A stretch of DNA of 63,334 bases from Actinomycetota bacterium (GTDB lineage Bacteria; Bacillota; Desulfotomaculia; Desulfotomaculales; Desulfocucumaceae): NCBI GenBank assembly GCA_023475565.1, contig JAMCVT010000012.1, forward strand, positions 1-63,334. The letters are read 5' to 3'. Shown here one piece after another: positions 8,643 to 20,202 of this stretch. Below the pieces are notes generated by a model. It made no database searches and was not told where the DNA came from. It saw nothing but the letters and a program-made list of their open reading frames with translations. Every line of letters starts with the position of its first letter. Position 1 is the stretch's first letter. The position numbers and the translations under genes are program-made.

Positions 8643-10576
8643 ATGGCTAAGACTGTAGGTATAGATCTGGGCACCACCAACTCAGTGGTATCCCTGATGG
8701 AAGGCGGAAAGCCGGCGGTGGTTATTAATTCCGAGGGGTCACGCACCACACCATCGGTGGTGGCCTTCAAAAAAGATGGTGAAAGGCTGGTGGGCCAGGT
8801 GGCCAGGCGCCAGTCGGTGCTAAATCCCGAAAACACACTTTACTCGGTGAAGCGCTTTATTGGCCGCCGCTACTCCGAGGCGGCCGAGGAGCTCCAGCTG
8901 GTTCCGTATAAGGTGGCGCCTGGCCCCAACGATGCCGTAAGGTTTGATATTAACGGGAAGCTGTACGCCCCGGAGGAAATTTCGGCCATGGTTTTGCGCA
9001 AGCTGGTGGACGATGCTTCCAAGTACCTTGGTGAGAAAATAACCGATGCGGTGATCACAGTGCCGGCGTACTTTAACGATGCCCAGAGGCAGGCCACCAA
9101 GGATGCGGGTAAAATAGCCGGACTCAATGTGCTGCGTATAATAAATGAGCCTACCGCCGCCGCACTGTCCTACGGGCTGGACAAAAAGGCCAATCAGACC
9201 ATACTGGTATTTGACCTGGGTGGCGGCACCTTCGATGTTTCCATACTGGAAGTTGGTGATGGGGTATTCGAGGTCAAGTCCACCAACGGGGACACTCACC
9301 TGGGCGGGGACAACTTCGATAAGGCTTTGGTGGACTGGATGGCCGGGGAATTTAAAAAGGATTACGGCTTGACCTGCGCAATGACAAGCAGGCCCTGCAA
9401 AGGCTTACCGAGGCGGCTGAAAAGGCCAAGATGGAGCTTTCCACCACCATGGAGACACAGATCAGCCTGCCCTTTATTACCGCCGGCGCCGCAGGTCCCA
9501 AACACCTGGAAATGAAGCTGGCCAGGGCCAAATTCAACGACCTGACCCAGCACCTGGTGGAGCGCTGCCGGGGACCGGTGCAGGCAGCTATTGCAGACGC
9601 CAGGCTTACTGAAAAGGATATTGATGAGGTAATACTGGTGGGCGGCTCAACCCGCATACCGGCGGTACAGGACCTGGTCCGCCGGCTTACCGGGGGCAAG
9701 GACCCCCACCAGGGAGTCAACCCTGACGAGGTGGTGGCCATTGGCGCCGCCATCCAGGGAGGAGTGCTGGCCGGAGAGGTTAAGGATGTGCTGCTTCTGG
9801 ATGTCACACCCCTCTCCCTGGGAGTGGAAACACTGGGTGGGGTTATGTCCAGGCTGATAGAAAGGAATACCACTATTCCGGTGCGCAGGAGCCAGGTGTA
9901 CACCACCGCGGAGGACAGCCAGCCGGCAGTGGATATCCACGTGCTGCAGGGCGAGCGGGAAATGGCCGGGGACAACCGCTCTCTGGGTCAGTTCAAGCTG
10001 GACGGAATACCGGCGGCCCCCAGGGGAATTCCCCAGGTTGAGGTAACCTTTGACATTGACGCCAACGGAATACTGAAGGTCAGCGCCCTGGACAAGGCTT
10101 CCGGGAAGGAGCAGACCATTACCATAAGCGGGTCCACCAGCCTGGATAAGGGTGAAATAGACCGTATGGTCCGTGACGCCGAGGTTAATGCCGGCCAGGA
10201 CAAACAGCGCAAGCAGGAGGTTGAGTCCCGCAATGAGGCCGATTCCCTGGCCTACCAGGTGGAAAGGCAGCTCAGGGACTTCGGGGATAAAGTGCCGGAT
10301 CACGAAAAGGCCCGCATAGATCAGCTGGTGGCCGACCTAAGGGCGGCCCTCAAGGAGAATGCCCCCATCGACCGCATCCGTGCGCTGCAAAGTGACCTGC
10401 AGCAGGCGGCCTACAGCCTGTCCCAGGCTGCTTACCAGCAGACCGAAGGGGCATCCGGCGGGTGCGCCGAAGGCACCTGCGGCCATGCAGGGGCTGGAGC
10501 CCAGGGCGCCCCTCCCTACGGAGGCCGGGGCCGGGAGGGTGACGACGTGGTGGATGCCGAGTACGAGGTGAGGTAA
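8643..10576 (+). pseudogene. dnaK: molecular chaperone DnaK, split by a 1-nt deletion near 9368
   Basis: [18 protein letters not shown]...EFKKDYG in one frame, [36 protein letters not shown]... in the next; complete DnaK if one base is restored. Confidence 0.9.
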
Positions 10577-10597
10577 ATCCCTTTTGGGGAGGAAATT

Positions 10598-10758
10598 ATG
10601 GAAAAGAAGCTGCCCTTTATCCCCATGAACACGAGGGGGCCGGTTATGTGGAGGGAACAGCTTTTCCTCCGGGCCATGTGGCCCAGGAGCTGCGCCGGGG
10701 CTACCGCTTTGGCGGGGAACTGCTGCGTCCGGCCGCCGTCAGGGTGGCCACAGGGTAG
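10598..10758 (+). pseudogene. grpE: truncated GrpE (C-terminal domain only), out of frame with its RBS/ATG by 1 nt
   Basis: Frame ending at TAG 10756-10758 reads EAALYPHEHEGAGYVEGTAFPPGHVAQELRRGYRFGGELLRPAAVRVATG*, a GrpE C-terminal signature; GGGGAGGAAATTATG upstream is out of frame. Confidence 0.75.
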
Positions 10759-10769
10759 GTGAATAATTA

Positions 10770-11761
10770 ATGGGTGTAAAATTTCAGGACTATTATCAGA
10801 CTCTCGGTGTGGGAAAAAAACGCCACCGAAAAGGAAATAAAGACGGCCTATCGCAAGCTGGCCCGCAAGTGGCACCCGGACCTGCACACCGATAAGGACA
10901 AGGCCGCCGCCGAGGAAAAATTTAAGCGTATAAATGAGGCCTATGAGGTCTTGAGTGATACGGAAAAAAGGTCCAAGTATGACCGTCTGGGAGCCAACTG
11001 GAGGGACGGGGACAATTTCAGGCCGCCACCTGAAACCGGGGGCTTTAACTTTAGTGCCGGGGGAGGGGCCGGTGCCAACGGCTTTAGCGACTTTTTTGAG
11101 ACGTTTTTCGGGGGGGGATCCTTTAACGGGGCGCCCCGGGGCGCCCGGAGGAGGTCTTCCCGGGGGACAGGATATTGAGAGTGACCTGGAAATCACCCTG
11201 GAAGAAGCCTACCGGGGTGGTGAAAAGGCACTGCAGCTGACGTCCCGGGAAGTGTGCCCGGCCTGCGGGGGCGACGGGATAAACAACAATTCCTTCTGCA
11301 CCCGCTGCGGGGGAACAGGATTCAACAGCGGGCTAAAAACACTGACTGTAAAGATACCGCCGGGGGTGCGGGAAGGAAGCCGCATACGCCTTAAGGGGCA
11401 GGGAGGCGCGGGCTTTAACGGCGGCGCCGGCGGAGACCTGTTCCTGAAGGTGAGGCTGCTGCCGCACCCGGTGTACCAGGTGCAGGGCAGCGACCTGGAG
11501 ACCGAAATTGTGATCAGGCCCGATCAGGCCGTGCTGGGCGATCAGGCCGATGTCCCCACCCTGGACGGCCCGGTGGCGGTTAGAATTCCCGCCGGAACCG
11601 GGACCGGGAAGCGCCTGCGCCTGCGGGGCAAGGGGCTGCCGGGCAGGGACGGGGCCCGGGGAGATCAGTATGTGCGCATCAAGATAGATATTCCCACCCA
11701 CCTGACCAGTGAAGAAGAACAGCTGTACCGGCGGCTTGCCGAACTGAGGAAAGGGGTGTGA
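10770..11761 (+). pseudogene. DnaJ/CbpA-like co-chaperone with two 1-nt insertions (about 10812 and 11160)
   Basis: [14 protein letters not shown] / [25 protein letters not shown]...[10 protein letters not shown] / [22 protein letters not shown]...CPACGGDGINNNSFCTRCGGTG...; three frames spliced by two indels. Confidence 0.85.
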
Positions 11762-12063
11762 GGGAATTGAATAAATTTTATATGGAAATATACCGCCATG
11801 CCCTTCCAACAGATGAGGAGGACGTTTGGATGAGTATTGACAGCCTGGATGCTCATCCCGATATAATTCAGGCTCTGGCCGATTTGGGCATAGTGGAGGT
11901 CCGCCGGGGGTATATGCCGGCCGGGCACGCTGTCCGGGTTGGGAAGCTCTTTCGGCTCAGGCGCGGCCTGGGGGTAAATCTTCCGGGAGCAGCCGTGATA
12001 TTGGATCTGCTTGAACGTGTGGAAATGCTTGAGGAAGAAATTGCCCGGCTGAAAAGGAGGTGA
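11758..12063 (+). CDS. CbpM/MerR-like chaperone modulator
   Basis: 101 aa after dnaJ; DSLDAHPDIIQALADLGIVEVRRG...LDLLERVEMLEEEIARLKRR. Confidence 0.65.
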   Translation: MRELNKFYMEIYRHALPTDEEDVWMSIDSLDAHPDIIQALADLGIVEVRRGYMPAGHAVRVGKLFRLRRGLGVNLPGAAVILDLLERVEMLEEEIARLKRR

Positions 12064-12096
12064 ATCCCGGTCTGAAAAAGCCGTCCGGGATTTTAT

Positions 12097-14703
12097 ATGG
12101 ATATAACCCGCTACACTCAAAAATCAAGGGACTCCCTGGCTTCTGCACAGCAGCTGGCGGCGGAGAAACACCACCAGGAAGTTACCGGTAAGCACCTGCT
12201 GTATACCCTGTTAACCCAGGAAAGGGGCATTGTTCCCCGCTTCCTGGATCACGCCGGGGTGAACACAGGGATACTTACCGCTAAGGTTTTCGACTTGCTG
12301 AAAAAAATACCCGTGGTAACGGGCTATGACGGCCCCCTGCAGATGGGCGCCGGGCTGGCCAGGGTGCTGGCCGGGGCGGAAAAGGAAGCCAGGGGGATGA
12401 AAGACGAGTATGTAAGTGTCGAGCACCTTCTCCTGGGCCTTTTGGAGGAGGGGGAGCCGGAGACCGTGGAGGTGCTGAAAAAGTCAGGTCTGTCCAGGGA
12501 TTCACTGCTTTCCTCTCTCAGGGCGGTGCGCGGCAGTCGGAGGGTTACCGGGGAAAACCCGGAGGAGACCTATGAGGCCCTTGAACGCTATGGGCGTGAC
12601 CTTACCAGGCTGGCCCTGGAGGGCAGGCTGGACCCGGTTATAGGCAGGGATAATGAGATAAGGAGAGTAATGGAAATACTCTCCAGGAGAACAAAAAACA
12701 ATCCGGTGCTTATCGGTGAGCCGGGGGTGGGCAAAACCGCCATTGTGGAGGGGCTGGCCCGGCGTATTGTGGCCGGAGACGTTCCCGAGGGACTTAAAGA
12801 AAAGCGCCTGATTGGGCTTGATATGGGCTCACTGCTGGCCGGGGCCAAGTACCGGGGCGAGTTTGAAGAGAGAATGAAGGCCGTCTTAAAGGATGTGCAG
12901 GAGTCCCAGGGAAGGATAATACTCTTTATTGATGAGCTGCACACTGTGGTGGGCGCCGGGGCAGCCGAAGGGGCTGTGGACGCCGGCAACCTGTTAAAGC
13001 CCATGCTTGCCCGGGGTGAGTTGAGGACCATCGGGGCCACCACCCTGGATGAGTACCGCAGGCATGTGGAAAAGGACGCCGCCCTGGAAAGGCGCTTCCA
13101 GCCGGTAATAGTAAAGCCTCCCTCGGTGGAGGACACCGTTTCCATTCTGCGGGGCCTTAAAGAGAGGTATGAGGTGCACCACGGTGTGCGCATACAGGAC
13201 AGCGCCCTGGTAGCTGCAGCCACCCTTTCCGACCGGTATATAGCTGACCGCTTTCTTCCGGACAAGGCCATTGACCTCATGGATGAGGCGGGGGCCAGGC
13301 TGCGCACTGAAATTGACAGCATGCCCGCGGACCTGGATGAGATTACCCGCCGCATTATGCAGCTGGAAATAGAGGAGGCTGCCCTGAACAGGGAGAAAGA
13401 CCAGGCCTCCCGGGACAGGCTGGAAAAAATAAAGGAGCAGCTGGCTAACCTACGCTCCGAGTCCGGCGCCTTAAAGGCCCAGTGGGAAACAGAGAAGCAG
13501 GCCATTTCCCGTGTCCGGGCGCTGAAAAAGGAAATAGAGGAAACCCGCCAGGAAATAGAAAGGGCCGAGCGGGATTATGACTTGAACCGTCTGGCGGAAC
13601 TGAAATACGGCCGGCTAAACGACCTGGAGAGAAGGCTTAAGGACGGGGAGGACGTGCTGGCCGAGAAGCAGAAGCACAGCATGGTTCTCAAAGAAGAGGT
13701 GGACGAGGAGGATATTGCCAGGGTAATCAGCCGGTGGACAGGAATACCGGTCAGCAGGCTGATGGAAGGGGAAAAGGAAAAGCTGGTGCACCTGGATGAT
13801 GAGCTGCACAGGAGGGTCATTGGCCAGGACGAGGCGGTGCGGGCGGTGGCTGACGCCGTGCTGCGCGCCAGGGCAGGCATAAAAGACCCCCACCGCCCCA
13901 TAGGCAGCTTTATCTTCCTGGGACCTACCGGAGTCGGGAAAACAGAACTGGCCCGGGCCTTGGCCCAGGCGCTTTTTGACGACGAGCGCAGCATGACCCG
14001 CCTGGACATGTCGGAATACATGGAAAAGCATACTGTGGCCCGCCTTATCGGGGCGCCCCCCGGCTACGTGGGCTACGAGGAGGGCGGCCAGCTGACCGAG
14101 GCGGTGCGCCGCAAGCCTTACTCGGTAATACTGCTGGATGAGATCGAAAAGGCTCACCAGGATGTATTCAACGTGCTGCTGCAGCTTCTGGATGACGGGA
14201 GGCTTACCGACGGGCAGGGCCGGACGGTGAACTTCCAGAATACAGTGGTAATTATGACCTCCAACCTGGGCAGCCAGGAGATACTGGCCCAGCAGGAAAG
14301 GGGAGGGGACTTTGATCAGATGAGGGAAAAGGTGCTGGGCATGCTCAGGCAGTATTTCCGCCCGGAATTTCTCAACCGGGTTGATGAGATAGTGGTGTTC
14401 CATGCCCTTAACCAGCTGCAGGTGAGAAAAATAGCCGGCCTTCTGCTGGAAAAACTGGGCGGAAGAGTCCAATCCGGCGCCGGCATAAGGCTGGAGTGGG
14501 ATGACAGCGCCCTCAACTACCTGGCCGGAGAGGGCTATGAACCTGCTTACGGGGCCAGGCCTTTAAAAAGGCTTATCCAGCAAAGAGTGGAAACACCGCT
14601 CAGCCGGATGATTGTTAAGGGAGAGCTGCTGCCCGGGGATGCAGTGGTGCTTGGCGGCCGGGACGGCGGCCTGGGGTTCGACATCAGGAAAGACGGCTTG
14701 TAG
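12097..14703 (+). CDS. clpB: ATP-dependent chaperone ClpB
   Basis: 868 aa; two AAA+ modules ([30 protein letters not shown]), coiled-coil middle domain. Confidence 0.95.
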   Translation: MDITRYTQKSRDSLASAQQLAAEKHHQEVTGKHLLYTLLTQERGIVPRFLDHAGVNTGILTAKVFDLLKKIPVVTGYDGPLQMGAGLARVLAGAEKEARGMKDEYVSVEHLLLGLLEEGEPETVEVLKKSGLSRDSLLSSLRAVRGSRRVTGENPEETYEALERYGRDLTRLALEGRLDPVIGRDNEIRRVMEILSRRTKNNPVLIGEPGVGKTAIVEGLARRIVAGDVPEGLKEKRLIGLDMGSLLAGAKYRGEFEERMKAVLKDVQESQGRIILFIDELHTVVGAGAAEGAVDAGNLLKPMLARGELRTIGATTLDEYRRHVEKDAALERRFQPVIVKPPSVEDTVSILRGLKERYEVHHGVRIQDSALVAAATLSDRYIADRFLPDKAIDLMDEAGARLRTEIDSMPADLDEITRRIMQLEIEEAALNREKDQASRDRLEKIKEQLANLRSESGALKAQWETEKQAISRVRALKKEIEETRQEIERAERDYDLNRLAELKYGRLNDLERRLKDGEDVLAEKQKHSMVLKEEVDEEDIARVISRWTGIPVSRLMEGEKEKLVHLDDELHRRVIGQDEAVRAVADAVLRARAGIKDPHRPIGSFIFLGPTGVGKTELARALAQALFDDERSMTRLDMSEYMEKHTVARLIGAPPGYVGYEEGGQLTEAVRRKPYSVILLDEIEKAHQDVFNVLLQLLDDGRLTDGQGRTVNFQNTVVIMTSNLGSQEILAQQERGGDFDQMREKVLGMLRQYFRPEFLNRVDEIVVFHALNQLQVRKIAGLLLEKLGGRVQSGAGIRLEWDDSALNYLAGEGYEPAYGARPLKRLIQQRVETPLSRMIVKGELLPGDAVVLGGRDGGLGFDIRKDGL

Positions 14704-14807
14704 GCACTGCTTTCGGTCGGGAGACAGGAGACAGGAGCTGTTAAAGCCTTGCTTTGAAAAGAGTTGCTGGATCGGGCCTGAATATAGAAATTGAGATGTG
14801 AAACAGT

Positions 14808-14834
14808 AAAACTGCTCCTTTGGGGGGCAGTTTT
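14808..14834. terminator. Rho-independent terminator
   Basis: AAAACTGCTCCTTTGGGGGGCAGTTTTA hairpin between convergent genes. Confidence 0.6.
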
Positions 14835-15213
14835 ATTTAACGCTTTTTTTTTCATTAAACCGGGTTACGGCCTCCAGTTCCTGAAGGACCTTTTCAGGAA
14901 TAAAGGGCTTCGGTATAAAACCTTTTGCCCCATATGCAATGGCCTCTTTGATCACAGGGTCCAGCTCCATGGCCGACACCATCACAATCCTGGCCGACGG
15001 GTCCCTGCTTTTTATTGTTTTTACTGCCTCAAGCCCGCTTATTCCGGGCATGGTTATATCCATAGTAACAACATCTGGCCGGGTTTCATTATAAAGATCT
15101 ACAGCCGCCTGTCCGTTTTCTGCCTCTCCAACCACTTCATGTCCCGCTTCCTCAACAATTCTACGCAGGCATGAACGCACAAAAAGGCTGTCATCAGCTA
15201 TAAGAATCCGCAT
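14833..15213 (-). CDS. CheY-like response regulator
   Basis: MRILIADDSLFVRSCLRRIV...DVVTMDITMPGISG...GAKGFIPKPF. Confidence 0.9.
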   Translation of the reverse strand: MRILIADDSLFVRSCLRRIVEEAGHEVVGEAENGQAAVDLYNETRPDVVTMDITMPGISGLEAVKTIKSRDPSARIVMVSAMELDPVIKEAIAYGAKGFIPKPFIPEKVLQELEAVTRFNEKKSVK

Positions 15214-15438
15214 GCAGAATACCTCAAAAGTTATTTTGCAAACATATATTTTATTTTAACATAGAGTACTTCATTATGAATGCACGAATGACCAAGAAGT
15301 CAAATTTTTACGGTCAAAAAACAAAATCCGGAGGCAGTCCGAAGGAACGTGTTGTATTATACAAAAAACCCCATGGTTGGACTTTTTACACAGTCCAGGT
15401 ATAATATTATCAGACTTTTATGGCGGCGGGGTGGTCAA

Positions 15439-15720
15439 ATGGTCATAGGTGTGCTGACCCTGGAACTGTTCATGGGAGAATGTTCATCCTTAAAAAGTAA
15501 GCGCAGAATTCTAAAAAGCCTTCTGGCCAGGATGAAATCACGTTTTAATGTTTCGGTGGCCGAGGTTGGCCTGCAGGATAAGTGGCAGCACTCTACCGTG
15601 GGGGTGACCTGTGTAACCAACGATGATTCCCACGCCCACCAGATGCTGGCGGCGGTTATTAAATATGTTGAAGCTGCCGGCACCGTTGAGATCCTGGACA
15701 TCCAGACCGAATTACTGTGA
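15439..15720 (+). CDS. DUF503 (YlxP-like) protein
   Basis: MVIGVLTLELFMGECSSLKSKRRILKSLLARMKSRFNVSVAEVG; internal ATG at 15439 preferred. Confidence 0.85.
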   Translation: MVIGVLTLELFMGECSSLKSKRRILKSLLARMKSRFNVSVAEVGLQDKWQHSTVGVTCVTNDDSHAHQMLAAVIKYVEAAGTVEILDIQTELL

Positions 15721-16611
15721 GTCGGCCTTTTCAGTTGACCCGGCCATGCTTCCCTTTAATTCGGCAGCCAGCATCCCGGCCAGTATGAGAATGCATCCGG
15801 CCAGCTGGCGGTAAGACAGTACCTCCCCGGCCAGCAGAAAAGCCCCCAGCCCGGCAAATACCGGCTCCATGGTAAAGATTATGGCGGTGTTGGTGGCAGA
15901 GGTATACTTCTGCACCCTGTTTTGAATAAGGAAGGCCAGCGATGTGGCCGGTATGGCGGTGATTAAAAGGGCTGTCCAGACCGGCCCTGTTATTGTGCCG
16001 GGCATGGTTTCCACGGACATGCCGGTCAGCAGGCTGATGGCCGAGACCGTTCCAATCTGAATAACAGTAAGCCTTATGGAACTATACCGGGCAGTGTATT
16101 TTCCCACCAGTAATATATGCCCGGCGAAGCAAACCGCGCAGAAAAAGACCAGCAGGTCACCGTAGTTAAGGGCCAGCGAATCGTTAAGGGAAAGCAGCGC
16201 CAGACCTGTCACCGAACACAGCACACCGGCGCACAGAAAAGCCGAAGGCAGGCGCCTGGACGAAAAGACAGCATACAGGGGGACCAGTATCACCGAAAGG
16301 CCGGTGATAAAGCCGGCATTGGCGGCCCCGGTATACTGCAGCCCCACCGTCTGAAAGGCGTATCCCCCAAAAAGGAAAAGTCCTATAAAGACTCCCGCTC
16401 CCAGTTCTTTTACCGATATTCCGGCCATGCGCCGTAAATATACTGCTAAAAGGAATAAGAACGCCACCGCGAACCTTATGGACAGAAAATAATAGGGGCC
16501 TATGTAGTCCAGGGCGTCTTTCACCACTACAAAGGTTATTCCCCAGATAAACGCCACGGCCAGCAGGGACAGATTTGCTTTATGGCGCCCCGCTATGTTA
16601 TAAGTTTCCAA
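15712..16611 (-). CDS. EamA/DMT-family transporter
   Basis: 299 aa, about 10 hydrophobic segments, two EamA-like repeats. Confidence 0.85.
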   Translation of the reverse strand: METYNIAGRHKANLSLLAVAFIWGITFVVVKDALDYIGPYYFLSIRFAVAFLFLLAVYLRRMAGISVKELGAGVFIGLFLFGGYAFQTVGLQYTGAANAGFITGLSVILVPLYAVFSSRRLPSAFLCAGVLCSVTGLALLSLNDSLALNYGDLLVFFCAVCFAGHILLVGKYTARYSSIRLTVIQIGTVSAISLLTGMSVETMPGTITGPVWTALLITAIPATSLAFLIQNRVQKYTSATNTAIIFTMEPVFAGLGAFLLAGEVLSYRQLAGCILILAGMLAAELKGSMAGSTEKADSQ

Positions 16612-16806
16612 ATATGGTTTCTCCTTTGAACATAAATCCTAAACATTTTCTCATAGTTTCGAAAAAGGTGTCAAGTTATATGGCAATGGGAATTAAAAAA
16701 TAATATACAGGAAGCAAATCTAGGCAGGATTTTTAATTTTTAAAGCGAAAAAGTTTAACTATGTTTAAATGCTTACGCCTTAATTTTAGTGTGGGGAGGT
16801 ATTTTA

Positions 16807-17634
16807 TTGAAGAAGTCCCTTAAGTTTCTGTTGGTGGGTCTGGTGATAGCAGCCCTGGCCGTTACTGCGGCAGGCTGCGGGGGCAGTAAGGAGGCGACCG
16901 GCGAAAAGAAGACTGAGCCTGCTGCCAAGAAAAAGGTTGTCTTTGCTTCGGACACCGCCTATGCTCCTTTTGAGTCCCTGGATCCACAAACCGGTAAATA
17001 TGTTGGATTTGACATCGACCTCATCAACGCCATCGCCGAGGTAGCCAACCTGGACATTCAGATTCAAAGCATGGGCTTTGATGGAATAATACCGGCTTTG
17101 GAGACTGCCAGTGTTGACGGGGCTGTATCAGCAATGAGCATAACCGAAGAGAGGAAGCAAAAGGTTAATTTCTCGGTGCCGTACTACCTTTCCGGCCAGA
17201 GTGTGGCTGTAAAGGCTGACAACAACGACATAAAGGGTTTTGACGACCTTAAAGGCAAGAGAATAGGAGTGCAGATTGCCACCACAGGGGCGAAAGAGGC
17301 CCGTACTGTTAAGGGAGCCCATGTATCAGATTATCCCACTATAAACGAGGCATTTCTGGCTCTCAAGAGTGGAGCGGTAGACGCAGTGGTGAACGACTTC
17401 CCGGTTAATGCGGAATTTGTTAAAAATAACAGCAAGGATGCAAAATTAGTTGGTGACCTTAGGACAAGCGAGCATTACGGAATTGCATTCCCCAAAAAGA
17501 ACACCGAGCTGCAGGATACCTTCAACAAGGCCCTTAAAACACTTAAGGAAAACGGCAAGTACGCCGAAATCTACAAGAAGTGGTTTGGCGCGGATCCTCC
17601 GGCCTATCTGCCCGGGGAGGCCCCGGCCAAATAA
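16807..17634 (+). CDS. amino-acid ABC transporter substrate-binding lipoprotein
   Basis: TTG start; lipobox TAAGCGG; FASDTAYAPFESLDPQTGKYVGFDIDL. Confidence 0.9.
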   Translation: MKKSLKFLLVGLVIAALAVTAAGCGGSKEATGEKKTEPAAKKKVVFASDTAYAPFESLDPQTGKYVGFDIDLINAIAEVANLDIQIQSMGFDGIIPALETASVDGAVSAMSITEERKQKVNFSVPYYLSGQSVAVKADNNDIKGFDDLKGKRIGVQIATTGAKEARTVKGAHVSDYPTINEAFLALKSGAVDAVVNDFPVNAEFVKNNSKDAKLVGDLRTSEHYGIAFPKKNTELQDTFNKALKTLKENGKYAEIYKKWFGADPPAYLPGEAPAK

Positions 17635-17665
17635 GTTATAGGGTAACCTGAATAATCTTATTAGA

Positions 17666-18436
17666 ATGTGCGTAACACATACAGTGTTACGCATATTTAA
17701 TGTTTTAGTCTATGTTGAGGTGGATATTTTGGAAGTTGTACTTAAAAACTATCCCCGGCTTCTTGAGGGAGCTTTGCTGACATTGGAGGTGACCCTGTTT
17801 TCAGTCGCTATTGGCTGTATTATAGGGTTGTTTATGGGGCTTTTGAGGCTTTCTGGGGCAAAGCCCTTAAGGCTGCTGGCCAGGGTGTATATTGATTTTT
17901 TCAGAGGAACTCCCCTTCTTGTTCAGATATTTATTATATACTACGGGCTTCCTATTCCACAGTGGTTTCGGGGCGGTCAGGCTTTACTGACAGCTCATTT
18001 TAACGTTCCGGATTTTATTTCCAGCTACATGCTGCCGGTTTTTCTGTCAGGAGTTATTGCCTGCAGCCTTAACAGCGGGGCTTATATAGCCGAGATTTTC
18101 CGGGCAGGGGTTCAGTCTATCGAAAAGGGTCAGGTGGAGGCGGCCAGGTCTCTGGGAATGACATCAAGCCAGGCAATGAGATTCGTGGTGCTTCCCCAGG
18201 CCTTTAAAAGGGTGGTTCCCCCGCTGGGCAACGAGTTTATTGCCATGCTTAAGGATACCTCCCTTCTTTCAGTCATCGGGTTTGCCGAATTACTCCGGCA
18301 GGGGCAGTTACTGGTTGGGCATTACTATGTCGCCTTTCCGATATATCTTGCCGTGGCCTTTATTTACCTGATTATGACATTCAGCTTCAGCCGCCTGGTG
18401 GACTTTACCGAGAGGAGGCTGAAAACAGGTGATTAG
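17666..18436 (+). CDS. polar amino-acid ABC transporter permease
   Basis: [16 protein letters not shown]..., [22 protein letters not shown] motif. Confidence 0.92.
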   Translation: MCVTHTVLRIFNVLVYVEVDILEVVLKNYPRLLEGALLTLEVTLFSVAIGCIIGLFMGLLRLSGAKPLRLLARVYIDFFRGTPLLVQIFIIYYGLPIPQWFRGGQALLTAHFNVPDFISSYMLPVFLSGVIACSLNSGAYIAEIFRAGVQSIEKGQVEAARSLGMTSSQAMRFVVLPQAFKRVVPPLGNEFIAMLKDTSLLSVIGFAELLRQGQLLVGHYYVAFPIYLAVAFIYLIMTFSFSRLVDFTERRLKTGD

Positions 18437-19151
18437 AGTTGAGGGACTGCATAAAGGTTTCGGCAGGCTAAAAGTGTTAAACGGAATCGACTGCCACGTT
18501 TCACCCCGGGAGGTGGTGGTGGTTATCGGCCCGTCCGGGTCTGGCAAAAGCACCTTTTTAAGGTGTATAAACATGCTGGAAGAGCCCACCGCCGGGAAGA
18601 TAAGTATTGACGGGGTATCCCTGCTGGATCCCAAGACCAATATAAATTCAGTCCGGGCGGAAGTGGGTATGGTTTTTCAGAGGTTTAATCTCTTTCCCCA
18701 CAAAACGGCACTGGAAAACATCTGCCTGGCCCCCCTGAAGGTAAAAAACATTTCCAAAGGGGACGCTGAGTCGTTAGGTCATAGCCTGTTGAAAAAGGTG
18801 GGCTTAAGTGACAAGGCCAATGTATACCCCGACCAGCTTTCCGGAGGGCAGCAGCAGAGAGTGGCCATTGCCAGGGCACTGGCCATGCAGCCCAAGGTTA
18901 TGCTCTTTGACGAGCCCACCTCGGCCCTTGATCCGGAAATGGTGGGGGAGGTGCTGGCTGTTATGAAGGACTTGGCCCGGGAGGGCATGACCATGGTGGT
19001 TGTCACTCACGAAATGGGATTTGCCAGGGAAGTGGGGGACAGGGTTATCTTTATGGATGAGGGCCTTATAGTGGAAGAGGGAACGCCTGATGAGCTTTTC
19101 CTGGAGCCCAGGAATAACAGGCTGAAATCCTTTCTGAGCAAGATTTTATAG
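18429..19151 (+). CDS. polar amino-acid ABC transporter ATPase (GlnQ-like)
   Basis: [41 protein letters not shown]. Confidence 0.95.
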   Translation: MIRVEGLHKGFGRLKVLNGIDCHVSPREVVVVIGPSGSGKSTFLRCINMLEEPTAGKISIDGVSLLDPKTNINSVRAEVGMVFQRFNLFPHKTALENICLAPLKVKNISKGDAESLGHSLLKKVGLSDKANVYPDQLSGGQQQRVAIARALAMQPKVMLFDEPTSALDPEMVGEVLAVMKDLAREGMTMVVVTHEMGFAREVGDRVIFMDEGLIVEEGTPDELFLEPRNNRLKSFLSKIL

Positions 19152-19169
19152 AAAGACCTTTGTGCAGAT

Positions 19170-20054
19170 ATGAAGCAGGAACATTCAGGGGCCTTGCTGG
19201 TGATAATGTCGGCGGCCTGCTATGGCTTTATGGCCATCTTCGTAAAGTTTGCCTACGCTGGCCAGGCCAACCTGGCCACAGTGCTCTCGGGGAGGTTTGT
19301 GCTGGCCTCCCTTTTGCTCTGGCTGCTGGTGCTTGTCCGGAGGCAGGCCGCCGGCATCAGCCCTGGGGAACTGGGTTCTCTCTTCTTATTGAGCCTGGTG
19401 GGATACGGTATTTCCTCAACCTTATTCTTTGCCTCCCTCCTGTTTATACCTGCCTCCCTGGCTTCTATGATACTTTTTATCCACCCCGTGATGGTATCTC
19501 TTTACGAGCTGGCGGTCTACCGCTACCCCCTCTCTCTGAAAAAGGTATCAGCCCTGGCGCTGTCCACTGCGGGACTTATCTTTGTACTTGGGAATGTAGG
19601 CAGCGGGGTAAACATGCGGGGTGTTTTTCTAGCCCTGGGGGCGGCTCTGGCATACACGGTATACCTGTTGTACGGCAAAAAAGTGGTGGGCAGACACTCT
19701 CCGGTGGTGGTTACCGCTTACGTGCTTTCTTTTGCTGCAGTGGGCTTTACTGCCTGCGGGCTGGCCTCGGGAGGGATAAACCCCGGTTTGCCGGCTGCCA
19801 CCTGGCTTTGGATACTGGCTGTGGCCGTAATATCCACCTGCCTGGGCATTCTTTTTCTTTTCGCCGGACTTAAAAGGCTGGAAGCAGGCAGGGCTTCAAT
19901 AATCAGTACCCTTGAGGTTGTTGTCACGGTATGCTTTTCCGCTCTCCTCCTGGGTGAGTCCATGACTGTACTGCAGGCGGCGGGAGGGGCCATGATACTG
20001 GCCGGCATAATAATCCTCAGGATAGAGCCCGGCCGGGAGCAAATGCCTGGTTAA
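19170..20054 (+). CDS. EamA/DMT-family transporter
   Basis: 294 aa, 10 TM segments with EamA repeats. Confidence 0.85.
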   Translation: MKQEHSGALLVIMSAACYGFMAIFVKFAYAGQANLATVLSGRFVLASLLLWLLVLVRRQAAGISPGELGSLFLLSLVGYGISSTLFFASLLFIPASLASMILFIHPVMVSLYELAVYRYPLSLKKVSALALSTAGLIFVLGNVGSGVNMRGVFLALGAALAYTVYLLYGKKVVGRHSPVVVTAYVLSFAAVGFTACGLASGGINPGLPAATWLWILAVAVISTCLGILFLFAGLKRLEAGRASIISTLEVVVTVCFSALLLGESMTVLQAAGGAMILAGIIILRIEPGREQMPG

Positions 20055-20202
20055 TCTTTTATTTCCTGCATAGAATAGAACCGTTTAAACGACAGCTTAA
20101 AGGGTAGTGATTTTTTAACTGCCGGGGAAGGTAAATAAAAGGCTGGCAGCGAAAAAAGATGAAAGTGGTGTATGACAAATATAATGCCTGGAGGAGTTAA
20201 TA

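Noticed and set aside
9360-9380. programmed frameshift in dnaK
   Set aside because: No slippery heptamer or stimulatory element is apparent, and neighbouring genes carry similar single-base indels.
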